From NCBI RefSeq assembly GCF_018449695.1, contig NZ_JAAVUY010000010.1:248001-312000 (forward strand): a DNA stretch of 64,000 nucleotides, in the 5' to 3' direction. The notes beneath the pieces were generated by a model. The model did not search any database and was not told where the DNA came from. It worked only from the letters and a program-made list of their open reading frames with translations. A program made the position numbers and the translations under genes. Positions 44,491 through 52,376 of the stretch are shown here, piece after piece. The DNA comes from Bradyrhizobium sp. dw_411 (lineage in GTDB: Bacteria > Pseudomonadota > Alphaproteobacteria > Rhizobiales > Xanthobacteraceae). Position 1 is the first letter of the stretch. Each line of letters opens with the position of its first letter.

Positions 44491-45555
44491 TCAGGGCTTC
44501 TTCGTCAGCCCCTTGCCTTCCAGCCATGCCTGGATCAGCCCGGCGACTTCGGTATTGTTCTTGTCCATCATCATCATGTGCGAATTGCCTGTGATGCCCG
44601 CCTTGGGCAGGTCGACCACCTCGGCGCTGCCGCCCGCCGCGCGGATACTCTCGGCGAAGGCGACGCCGGTGGCGCGAATCTTCGGCCAGCGCGAATCGCG
44701 CTCGATGTAGTCGCCATAGACGAACAGTGTCGGTATCGCTTTCAGCACATCCGCTTTGGCGGGATCGCCGACCCCGGCGGGCTCGATCGCGATCAAGGCC
44801 TTGACCTTGTCGGGCCGCGCCTGCGCTGCCTTGAAGCCGAAGGTGCCGGCCTGACTGTGGAACATGATGATGCACGGGCACACGCGGTCGATCTCGGCGA
44901 TATAGGCCGCGATCGTCGCGTCGTCATTGGTGGTCCAGCGCGGCACGCCCTGCTTGGTGAAATTCTCATAGCCTTCGTTGGGAAACTGGCTGCCGGGCAG
45001 CAGCTTGCGTTTCGCCGGATCCGGATCGTAGGCATCGCCGATCCGAAACCGCTGGAACGGATTGGACGTCGTGAGAAACACCGGTTCGCTCTTGAAGATA
45101 TCGGGATACTGCGCCCAGCCGGCGCGGCCGCGCTCGACGGCGTCGGAATTGTAGACGCTCCAGCCCTTGCGCAGAAAATAATTCAGCCAGCCTTCGCGGC
45201 CGTCGGGTGTTGTTTCCCAGGTCACGCCTGTGAGGCCGCCGCCGTGCCACATCAATAGCGGATAGGCGCCTTTCTCATTGGCCGGCAGAAAATACTGCAC
45301 ATACATCTGCTCGACCTGATAGGTCCCGTTGGGATCGATCTTGGCCGGCACGCCGCCGGGCGCGAAGGTCAATTCCCTGATCGGCTTGCCGGTGATCTCG
45401 ACAAGGCGTCCGCCGACATGAAACGAGCCCATATCGCGGAGTGCGATCGGCTCGGCAGCGATGGTCGCAACCGATGTCGCAATCGTCAACGCGGCCGTGA
45501 GGATCATGTTGCGGGAGATTTTTGTCCCACGGATCGCGTGCTTAATTCCTTGCAT
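44491..45555 (-). CDS. Exported alpha/beta-hydrolase inserted in the tcu locus
   Basis: A 354-aa enzyme with an N-terminal signal segment (NMILTAALTIATSVATIAAEP). Oxyanion-region motif LLMWHGGGLTG, nucleophile elbow MFHSQAG (Ser in HSQAG in place of the usual GHSxG) and a late His in GNSHMMMMD support a Ser-Asp-His esterase. The start overlaps the end of tcuA by 14 bases, with GGGAGGCGG before it. It is placed between tcuA and tcuB, which are usually adjacent. An ester or lactone of a tricarboxylate could be its substrate; that is inference. Confidence 0.8.
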   Translation of the reverse strand: MQGIKHAIRGTKISRNMILTAALTIATSVATIAAEPIALRDMGSFHVGGRLVEITGKPIRELTFAPGGVPAKIDPNGTYQVEQMYVQYFLPANEKGAYPLLMWHGGGLTGVTWETTPDGREGWLNYFLRKGWSVYNSDAVERGRAGWAQYPDIFKSEPVFLTTSNPFQRFRIGDAYDPDPAKRKLLPGSQFPNEGYENFTKQGVPRWTTNDDATIAAYIAEIDRVCPCIIMFHSQAGTFGFKAAQARPDKVKALIAIEPAGVGDPAKADVLKAIPTLFVYGDYIERDSRWPKIRATGVAFAESIRAAGGSAEVVDLPKAGITGNSHMMMMDKNNTEVAGLIQAWLEGKGLTKKP

Positions 45556-46939
45556 TTTGTGCCGCCTCCCTTCCCGCGATCCGGCCGAACACGCTGCCGA
45601 TGGTCATGCCGATGCCGGCGGCGTAGCCCTTGCCGAGCACATTGCCGGCCATGATCTCGCCGGCGGCGAACATATTGGCGGACGGCTTGCCGTCCTTCAT
45701 CAGCATCCGCGATTGCCGGTTCACGCGGGTGCCCAGATAAGTGAAGGTGATGCCGGGCCGCACCGGATAGGCGAGATAAGGCGGTGCGTCGATCTTGCGC
45801 GCCCAATGCGTCTTGGCCGGCGTGATGCCCTCGGTGCGGCAATCGTCCAGAATTGTGTGGTCGAAGGTGCCGGGCTGCACCGCGGCGTTGAAATCGGAGA
45901 CGGTCTTCTCCAGCGCCGCGGTGTCGAGGTTGAGCTTTGCAGCGAGCTCGGCCACCGTGCCGCCGGCGATCGGCGGAAACAGCGTCGGCATGAAGCTCGT
46001 CACCACGCTGGAATCAAAAATGATGTAGGCGGTCTGGTCGGGCTGTGCTGCGACCAGCCGGCCCCAGATCGCATAACGTTTTGGCCAGATGTCCTCGCCT
46101 TCGTCGTAGAAGCGCGCGGCATGCTTGTTGACGACAATGCCGAACACCACAGAATCATGCCGGGTGATGATGCCGCCGTCGAATTTCGGCGCGCGGGCGT
46201 CGATCGCGACCGCGTGGCATTGCGTGGGGTCGCCGATTTCCTGCACGCCGTTGGCCAGCAGCATCTTCAAAATCGAGCCGCGGTTGTAAGGCGTGCCGCG
46301 GATCAGGAAATTGTCGGCAGCCTCGCCCCAATACTGCTTGAGCCATTCGATGTTGGCCTCGAAGCCGCCTGCAGCGGCGACCAGTGCAGAGGCGCGAACA
46401 TGGACGCGGCCGTCGCCTTGTTTGAGCGCGGCGGACAGAAACATGCCGTCGGCGATCTCGAGCTCGAGCACCTCGGCGTCATAGAGAACTTCGATGCCGA
46501 GCTGTTCGGCGGTCAGATAGAGCGCGTTCAGCATCGCCCGGCCACCGCCGAGGAAGAATGAATTGGTGCGGCCGAGGCTGAGCGTGCCGCCCAGCGAGGG
46601 CTGCCAGCGCACGCCCTGTTCGACGATCCAGTTCAGGATGTCCTTTGACTCCCGGATCATCATGCGCGCGAGTTCTTCGTCGGTCTGGCCGCCGGTGACG
46701 CGCTGGAGGTCTTCCCAGAATTCCTCTTCGGTATAGGGCCCGGTGAGGATGTCGGTCGCCGCGTCATGGGCGCAGCGCATATTGCGGGTGTGGCGGGTGT
46801 TGCCGCCCCGGTAGAATTTCGGCGCGGCTTCCAGCACCAGCACCGAGGCGCCGCCGCGCCGCGCTGATATCGCGGCGCACAGCGCGGCATTGCCGCCACC
46901 GATCACCAGCACATCGTATTTACGCGTCAAATCGACCAT
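45542..46939 (-). CDS. tcuA: FAD-dependent tricarballylate dehydrogenase TcuA
   Basis: A 465-aa flavoprotein of the succinate-dehydrogenase/fumarate-reductase flavoprotein class. FAD site YDVLVIGGGNAALCAAISARR (first 30 residues), RGGNTRHTRN in the flavin-contact segment, substrate-domain elements (FFLGGGRAMLNAL, GITFTYLGTRVNRQ) and final FAD motif GEIMAGNVLGKGYAAGIGMTIG. TcuA oxidises tricarballylate to cis-aconitate. It is followed by an inserted hydrolase and tcuB, and preceded by tcuC. The 174-base upstream gap carries a repeat and a hairpin. Confidence 0.92.
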   Translation of the reverse strand: MVDLTRKYDVLVIGGGNAALCAAISARRGGASVLVLEAAPKFYRGGNTRHTRNMRCAHDAATDILTGPYTEEEFWEDLQRVTGGQTDEELARMMIRESKDILNWIVEQGVRWQPSLGGTLSLGRTNSFFLGGGRAMLNALYLTAEQLGIEVLYDAEVLELEIADGMFLSAALKQGDGRVHVRASALVAAAGGFEANIEWLKQYWGEAADNFLIRGTPYNRGSILKMLLANGVQEIGDPTQCHAVAIDARAPKFDGGIITRHDSVVFGIVVNKHAARFYDEGEDIWPKRYAIWGRLVAAQPDQTAYIIFDSSVVTSFMPTLFPPIAGGTVAELAAKLNLDTAALEKTVSDFNAAVQPGTFDHTILDDCRTEGITPAKTHWARKIDAPPYLAYPVRPGITFTYLGTRVNRQSRMLMKDGKPSANMFAAGEIMAGNVLGKGYAAGIGMTIGSVFGRIAGREAAQNARN

Positions 46940-47017
46940 GCGGTGTTGTTATCTTGTTTGCATGGAAAGCAAAACCGTCATCCGGGCAAGGCGATCCGCT
47001 TGCCCGGCATGACTTAT

Positions 47018-47118
47018 AGCGTTTTCGAGCGAAGTGGATACCGGTTCGCGTTAAGAAAACGCGTCAAAACAAAGAGTAGAGCCCGGTTCTGATTTAATCA
47101 GAACCGATAAGGCTCTAG
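47018..47118. repeat. Dispersed repeat R1, copy b, with large hairpin
   Basis: The first half repeats the block at 7158-7215. The second half is an inverted repeat: tagagcc and cggttctgatt (47077-47094) pair with aatcagaaccg (47096-47106) and ggctcta (47111-47117). The right arm contains the stop codon of the tcuC gene. Confidence 0.88.
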
Positions 47119-48434
47119 CTTGAGGCCGCAACCGCTTCCTGCGCGGCCATGGTCTTGCCGCCGCGATAAACGGTCAGCGTCGCGATGATGCCGAGGACGG
47201 CGGCGCACATCAGCCAGTATCCCGGCGAGGCCTTGTCGCCGGTGTGATCGATCAGCAAGGTCGATGCAAAGGGCGTGAAGGTCCCGAACAGACCGGCGGC
47301 CAGCGCGAAAGCCAGCGAGAAGCAGGTGGTGCGGACATGGGTCGGCACCACTTCAACCAATGCGCCGAGCATGGTGCCGCTGTAAATGCCGAAATAAAAC
47401 GACAGCATCATCTCAACAGCCAGCATCTTGCCGAAGGTCGGATTGGCGACCAGCCAGTGCAATGCCGGATAGGCGGTCACGAGCGACAGGCACGCGATCG
47501 TCAGTAGCACCGGCTTGCGGCCGATACGGTCCGACAGTGCGCCGCCCACAGGGTTCCAGATGAAATTGGTCACCGCTACCAGAACCGTGACGATCAGGGC
47601 ATCCTGGGTCGAGAGCTTCAGCACGCTCTTGCCGAAGGTCGGCGTATAGACCGTGACGAAGTAGAAGGTCGTGGTGGTCAGGACCGCGATCATCATGCCG
47701 AGCACGATGATCTTCCAGTTCGCCGCCGCCGAAGAGAATACTTCCGATGTGGTCGGATGTTTTTTCATCGCCAGGAATTCCGGCGTTTCTTCCAGCGTTC
47801 GGCGCAGCAGGAAGATGAAGGGAATGATCAGACAGCCGACGAAGAACGGAATCCGCCAGCCCCATGAAGCGATCACGTCGGGCGACATCGTCTCGCTCAG
47901 CACATATCCAAGGATCGCGGCGACGAAGATCGCGACTTGCTGGCTGGCGGACTGGAACGACGTGTAGAAGCCTTTATTGCCGGGCGTGGCGATCTCGGAG
48001 AGATAGACCGAGACGCCGCCGAGTTCGACCCCTGCAGAGAAGCCCTGCAGCAGGCGGCCGATCAGCACGATGACCGGCGCCGCGACGCCGATCGTCGCAT
48101 AGGTCGGGCAGACCGCAATCGTCACCGTTCCCGCGGCCATGATCGCCAGCGTCACGATCAGGCCCTTGCGGCGGCCGATCTGGTCGATATAGGCGCCGAG
48201 CACGATCGCGCCGACCGGGCGCATCAGCGCGCCGAGCCAGAACACGCCGAAGGTGTTGAGCAGCGCGGCGGTTTCATCCTGCGCCGGAAAGAACGCTTTC
48301 GCGATGGTGGAGGCATAAAAGCCGAACAGGAAGAAATCGAACTGTTCGAGGAAATTGCCGCTGGTAGCGCGCAGAATGGCGCCGATGCGCGATTTGAGCT
48401 GTGGCGGTTGCGAACTGGCCGATGACGATACCAC
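47115..48434 (-). CDS. tcuC: MFS tricarballylate/citrate-proton symporter TcuC
   Basis: A 439-aa transporter of the metabolite:H+ symporter branch of the major facilitator superfamily. About 12 helices; early FLEQFDFFLFGFYAS; loop 2-3 motif YIDQIGRRKGLI; second-half copy ALSDRIGRKPVLL. It imports tricarballylate or citrate with protons. It precedes tcuA on the same strand. The stop codon lies in the stem of a repeat hairpin, so the 3' end of the message is folded. Confidence 0.9.
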   Translation of the reverse strand: MVSSSASSQPPQLKSRIGAILRATSGNFLEQFDFFLFGFYASTIAKAFFPAQDETAALLNTFGVFWLGALMRPVGAIVLGAYIDQIGRRKGLIVTLAIMAAGTVTIAVCPTYATIGVAAPVIVLIGRLLQGFSAGVELGGVSVYLSEIATPGNKGFYTSFQSASQQVAIFVAAILGYVLSETMSPDVIASWGWRIPFFVGCLIIPFIFLLRRTLEETPEFLAMKKHPTTSEVFSSAAANWKIIVLGMMIAVLTTTTFYFVTVYTPTFGKSVLKLSTQDALIVTVLVAVTNFIWNPVGGALSDRIGRKPVLLTIACLSLVTAYPALHWLVANPTFGKMLAVEMMLSFYFGIYSGTMLGALVEVVPTHVRTTCFSLAFALAAGLFGTFTPFASTLLIDHTGDKASPGYWLMCAAVLGIIATLTVYRGGKTMAAQEAVAASS

Positions 48435-48611
48435 TGATTTCTCCCCCGTTGTCCGACGCCGGACGCGCTATCTGCGCTAGGCCAGACATTTGTTCAGTCT
48501 TCTCGCGGCAATCTGCCACGTTGGAGCGGCGTGACCAACCGGAAAACGCCGAAAATATCGAGGCGTCCCATATCCAGACTTTGCGCTGCGGCATGAATAT
48601 CAGCGCTTCGT

Positions 48612-49520
48612 CTAACTGACTTCCGCTCCCGCCTGGACGGCGGTCGTCAGCCATTGCCGAAATGCCGCGAGTTTGGGGGAATCGGCCCGGGACAGCGGCG
48701 AGACCAGATAGAAGCCGGCATCGGCGGGCAGGGTGATCTTGAACGGAACCACCAGGCGGCCCTTGGCGATATCGCCCTCGACATAGGAAGTTCGGCCGAT
48801 CGCAACGCCGATGCCGTCGATCGCGGCCTGCACGGTCATCAGCGTGAGATCGAAGGTCAGTCCCGGCTGGGTCGAGATGTTGGTCGGCAGGCCGGCGGCG
48901 GTCAGCCACAGCCGCCAATCGTCGCTGGCGCCGGCGCTGGTGGTCAGCAGCACATGATTGGCAAGATCCTCGGGACGCCGAAGCGGCCGGGGGCCTGTCA
49001 GCAGCGCCGGACTGCAGACCGGAAACAACTGATCGGCCATCAGCCAATCGGCGCGCACACCCGGCCATTGCCCGCGACCGTAGCGGATCGCGGCATCGAC
49101 ATCGTCGCGCTGAAAATCGACCAGACTGGTCGAGGTGGTAATGCGGACGTCGATGCCGGGATGGGCTTCCTGAAATGCGGTGAGTCTCGGCAGCAGCCAC
49201 TTCGCGGCCAGCGAGGCCAACGTGGAGACCGTCAGCACGCGATCGTTTTCTTTGCGCAACAGCCGGTCGGTCGCGAGCCGCAGATCGTCGAACGCCGCGC
49301 GGATGCCGGGAAGATAATCCCTGGCTTCCGGTGTCAGCGCCAAAGCCCGATTCTTCCGGACGAACAGGCGCATTCCCAGTTCCTCCTCCAGTCGCCGGAT
49401 CTGATGGCTGATCGCGGTCTGGGTGACGTTCAGTTCGGACGCCGCCACGGTGAAGCTCAGATGCCGGGCGGCGGCCTCAAACGCGCGCAATCCATTGAGC
49501 GACGGCAGTCGGGCGATCAT
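48612..49520 (-). CDS. tcuR: LysR-type regulator, GcvA-like, probably TcuR
   Basis: A 302-aa LysR regulator. The N-terminal helix-turn-helix RLPSLNGLRAFEAAARHLSFTVAASELNVTQTAISHQIRRLEEELG is clear in pieces (about 5-50), then a substrate-binding domain (about 92-295). GcvA-like members are the known regulators of tcu genes in Salmonella (TcuR). It is just upstream of tcuC on the same strand, with a 177-base gap (48435-48611) that must contain the tcuC promoter and its operator. No operator was resolved. The symbol depends on context. Confidence 0.78.
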   Translation of the reverse strand: MIARLPSLNGLRAFEAAARHLSFTVAASELNVTQTAISHQIRRLEEELGMRLFVRKNRALALTPEARDYLPGIRAAFDDLRLATDRLLRKENDRVLTVSTLASLAAKWLLPRLTAFQEAHPGIDVRITTSTSLVDFQRDDVDAAIRYGRGQWPGVRADWLMADQLFPVCSPALLTGPRPLRRPEDLANHVLLTTSAGASDDWRLWLTAAGLPTNISTQPGLTFDLTLMTVQAAIDGIGVAIGRTSYVEGDIAKGRLVVPFKITLPADAGFYLVSPLSRADSPKLAAFRQWLTTAVQAGAEVS

Positions 49521-49640
49521 TTACCGGATTTCTCCCCAGATATATGAGTTTATATCATCCGAAGCGGTACAAAGTGTCGTTTGTTGGAATCCTCAATGGG
49601 ACCGATACTGGCCTGCGAAAGTTAGCTTTAGGAGGTTGAA

Positions 49641-49844
49641 ATGTCTACCTGTTCACCTCAAGCGATGACAAATCATCATGGGTTGGGGCTTTTCGCCCAG
49701 CTCAGCGAGACGCTCCACGTATGGAGCGAGCGCCGGCGCCAGCGGTTTGAACTGGCCCGGTGGAGTGACCGCGACCTGCACGATGTCGGACTAGCGTGGA
49801 GCGATGTCGCTCGCGAAGCCGAAAAGCCGTTTTGGCGGGCTTGA
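49641..49844 (+). CDS. DUF1127 small protein
   Basis: A 67-aa protein ending in the DUF1127 unit (RQRFELARWSDRDLHDVGLAWSDVAREAEKPFWR). These short Arg-rich proteins are frequent in alphaproteobacteria and have been linked to phosphate and carbon metabolism and RNA turnover in Agrobacterium. AGGAGG lies six bases before the ATG. It precedes a GNAT gene by 93 bases. Confidence 0.88.
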   Translation: MSTCSPQAMTNHHGLGLFAQLSETLHVWSERRRQRFELARWSDRDLHDVGLAWSDVAREAEKPFWRA

Positions 49845-49937
49845 TGCCGCCAGGGCTGGCGCCGCCTCAGAAGAGGGCCGCCAGCCCGAAACGTCTTTCC
49901 CAGATCAAAGGAAGCTCCAAATCCAAGGAAGCCTGCG

Positions 49938-50561
49938 ATGACCGCGCTTCGACTCGATAACCTCCGGCAACATTCGGACACTCTGGAGCTTCGTTCCGGC
50001 GAAGTCGTTGCGGTGCGTTTCGTTGAGCCGCGGGATGCCGAGGCGTTGCAGGATTATTTTCGCGGGCTCTCGGTACACTCGCGCTACAACCGCTTCCTTG
50101 GTGCGGTCAGCGAATTGCCGCCGTCAGAACTTTATAATTTCATCCATGTCGGCGAACGCGATCGTTTCAGCGTCGTCGCCGTCATGACGATCGACGGCGT
50201 CGAGACCATCGTCGGCGAGGCCCGCTACGGCGTCCAGACCGATACGGCGAGCTTCGAGTTCGGCGTATCGATCGACGACCGCTGGCAGGGCCATGGCATC
50301 GGCACGGCGCTGCTGAAGAACATGGAATGCCGCGCTGCCGCGTTTGGCGCTACGCGGCTGTTCGGCGATACCTTGCGTTCCAACGACGTCATGATCAGTC
50401 TCGCGCGTAAATCCGGTTTTGATTTCAAGCCGAGCCCGGGTGACTGGAAGCTGGTGCGCTTCGAAAAGCGTATCGACGTAGAACCGCAGGAAATTCCTTG
50501 CGCGAGTTGGAAGATTGCCGCGGCATCGCGTGAGACCGCAGATGTTTCATTGGCAGGCTGA
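49938..50561 (+). CDS. GNAT-family N-acetyltransferase
   Basis: A 207-aa single GNAT domain. Core motifs: VRFVEPRDAEALQDYF (strand 1 and helix), FEFGVSIDDRWQGHGIGTALL (motif A; acetyl-CoA loop WQGHGIG), and SNDVMISLARKSGFDF (motif B). The protein resembles acetyltransferase domains found at the C-end of acyl-CoA synthetase-like acetylases, but stands alone here. Substrate not known. Confidence 0.88.
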   Translation: MTALRLDNLRQHSDTLELRSGEVVAVRFVEPRDAEALQDYFRGLSVHSRYNRFLGAVSELPPSELYNFIHVGERDRFSVVAVMTIDGVETIVGEARYGVQTDTASFEFGVSIDDRWQGHGIGTALLKNMECRAAAFGATRLFGDTLRSNDVMISLARKSGFDFKPSPGDWKLVRFEKRIDVEPQEIPCASWKIAAASRETADVSLAG

Positions 50562-50575
50562 CTTGGCCCGACGAT

Positions 50576-51406
50576 TTAATTGCCCTTGAACACGGCCTTG
50601 CGCTTTTCGATGAACGCCTGCACCGCTTCGCGGTGATCTGACGTCATCGTGGTGCGGATCAGCCGCTCGGCCTCGTGGTCGCGCGCGGTGGCGAAATCGA
50701 ATGACAAGGCTTCGTCGAGGTTGTCCTTCATGTAGCGCAACGCGATCGCCGGTCCCTCGGCCAGCGATTTCGCCAGCGCGAAGGCTTCGTCCTGCAATTC
50801 GGCATCGGGTACCACGCGATTGACGAGACCGATTGCGGCGCATCTGGCAGCATCGACCTTTTCAGAGGTGAACATCAATTCGCGCGCCCGCGCAGTCCCG
50901 ACCAGCCGCGTCAGCAGCCAGGCGATGCCGTAATCGCCGCTGAGGCCAACGCGCAGATAGCCGGTGGATATGAAGGCCGATTCCGCGGCTATCCGGATAT
51001 CGCAGGCCATCGCGATGGCCAGGCCGGCGCCGGCCGCGGGGCCGGGTAACGCCGCGATGGTCGGCTTGCGAACCGAGACCAGCGCGCCGGTCAATAGCCG
51101 CTGCCGCTCCTGCAGGTCGGTGACCTTCTCGTCAAAGGACATCGCCAGCTTCTTCGGATCACGATGCGCGCCCATGCCCTTGACGTCGCCGCCCGCGCAG
51201 AACGCCGTGCCGGCGCCCGTAATTAAGAGCGCGCCGACCTCGGGATTCTCCCCGCAGGTTTTGATCATCGTTCGCAGCGCCGGCGTGAGGCGGTCGGACA
51301 GCGCGTTGCGCGCTTCCGGCCGGTTCAGTGTGATAATGGCGACGCGGTCGCGGATCACGCAGAGCAGTTCGTCGGTGCCGGTGTCGATGGTGGTTTCGGA
51401 TGTCAT
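50576..51406 (-). CDS. Crotonase/enoyl-CoA hydratase-family protein
   Basis: A 276-aa crotonase fold. CoA and oxyanion features are clear: RPEARNALSDRL, GTAFCAGGDVKGMG and PGPAAGAGLAIAMACDIRIA. At the two sites where hydratases carry Glu, I see FISTGYLRVGLSGDYGIAW, with Gly and Asp in the local register rather than the usual Glu pair. It may thus be an isomerase, thioesterase, or other crotonase rather than a hydratase. The C-terminus folds back (HREAVQAFIEKRKAVFKGN), as is normal. Confidence 0.85.
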   Translation of the reverse strand: MTSETTIDTGTDELLCVIRDRVAIITLNRPEARNALSDRLTPALRTMIKTCGENPEVGALLITGAGTAFCAGGDVKGMGAHRDPKKLAMSFDEKVTDLQERQRLLTGALVSVRKPTIAALPGPAAGAGLAIAMACDIRIAAESAFISTGYLRVGLSGDYGIAWLLTRLVGTARARELMFTSEKVDAARCAAIGLVNRVVPDAELQDEAFALAKSLAEGPAIALRYMKDNLDEALSFDFATARDHEAERLIRTTMTSDHREAVQAFIEKRKAVFKGN

Positions 51407-51434
51407 GTGAGGTCCCGGTTTGTTTTTTTATCCT

Positions 51435-51538
51435 CGTCATTCCGGGGCGATGTGAAGCATCGAACCCGGAATCTCGAGATTCCCCGAAGCGCAATTGCGC
51501 ATCTGAGGTCTGGTCCTGCGGACCATCCCGGAATGACG
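51435..51538. repeat. REP-like repeat R4, copy b
   Basis: Same outer arms (cgtcattccgggg and cccggaatgacg) and inner block (aacccggaatctcgagattcc) as the copy at 41794-41876, with a longer centre. It lies between two minus-strand genes. Confidence 0.88.
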
Positions 51539-51549
51539 GTGTTACCCTC

Positions 51550-52251
51550 TCAAAACTTCTCCACCCAGGGCCGCAATTCCAGTTCCCAGGTCCAGGCATT
51601 GCGCGGCTGTTGCAGCACGTTCCAGTAACCCTGCGCAATGCCATCGGGATCGAGCATCGAATCCGGTCTGTCGGCAGGCTCGACGCGTACCGAGCTGCGA
51701 ATGCCGCCATCGATCACGAAATGCGCGACGTGAATGCCCTGCGGCGACAATTCGCGCGCCATGCTCTGCGCCAGACCGCGCAGTGCGAATTTGCCCATCG
51801 CAAACGGCGCGGACTGCGGATAGCCCTTGACGCTGGCGGAAGCGCCGGTGAACAGGATCGCGCCGTGTTTGTTCGGCAGCATGCGCTTTACGGCCTGCTG
51901 CGCCACCAGAAAGCCGCCGAACGCACTCACCGCGATCGCCTGCGCGACCTCCGCCGGCACGAGATCGACGAAGTTACCCCGGGCCCGCGCGCTGGCATTA
52001 TAGACGACTATATCGGGCACGCCCATTTCGCGTTCGACCAGACCGAACAGGCGCTCGACCTCGCCGGCATCGGTGGCATTGCAGGCGAAGGCGCGCGCAC
52101 CGGTCTCGGCGCAGAGCGCGCCGAGCTTTTCGATCTGGCGTGCGGCCAGCGCAACGCGAATGCCTTCGCGGGCCAGCAGCCGCGTCAGCGAAGCGCTGAT
52201 GCCTTCGCCGGCGCCGACGATCAGGGCATTCTTGTATGTGGGCGTTTCCAT
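51550..52251 (-). CDS. SDR-family protein with Phe at the catalytic Tyr site
   Basis: A 233-aa SDR-like protein. Nucleotide-binding motif VGAGEGISA at about 12-20; YNAS in place of NNAG (84-87); SAPFAMGKFAL gives Phe150 and Lys154 where classical members have Tyr and Lys. The catalytic Tyr is therefore replaced. Related SDR-like proteins with this FxxxK pattern exist and their chemistry is unclear. The ATG at 52251 has GGGGAG before it. It is divergent from an AidB-type dehydrogenase gene (126-base gap), so they may share control. Confidence 0.82.
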   Translation of the reverse strand: METPTYKNALIVGAGEGISASLTRLLAREGIRVALAARQIEKLGALCAETGARAFACNATDAGEVERLFGLVEREMGVPDIVVYNASARARGNFVDLVPAEVAQAIAVSAFGGFLVAQQAVKRMLPNKHGAILFTGASASVKGYPQSAPFAMGKFALRGLAQSMARELSPQGIHVAHFVIDGGIRSSVRVEPADRPDSMLDPDGIAQGYWNVLQQPRNAWTWELELRPWVEKF

Positions 52252-52376
52252 GGGGAGATCCTTATGCGGCGGTTGTAATGAAAATTGCAGCTGGCCTTGG
52301 CCGGGCAGGGCGACAGTCCGGCATTTGGTGTGCGATAGTTCCCAAAAACAGATGTGGAAACGACCAAGAGAATTCA

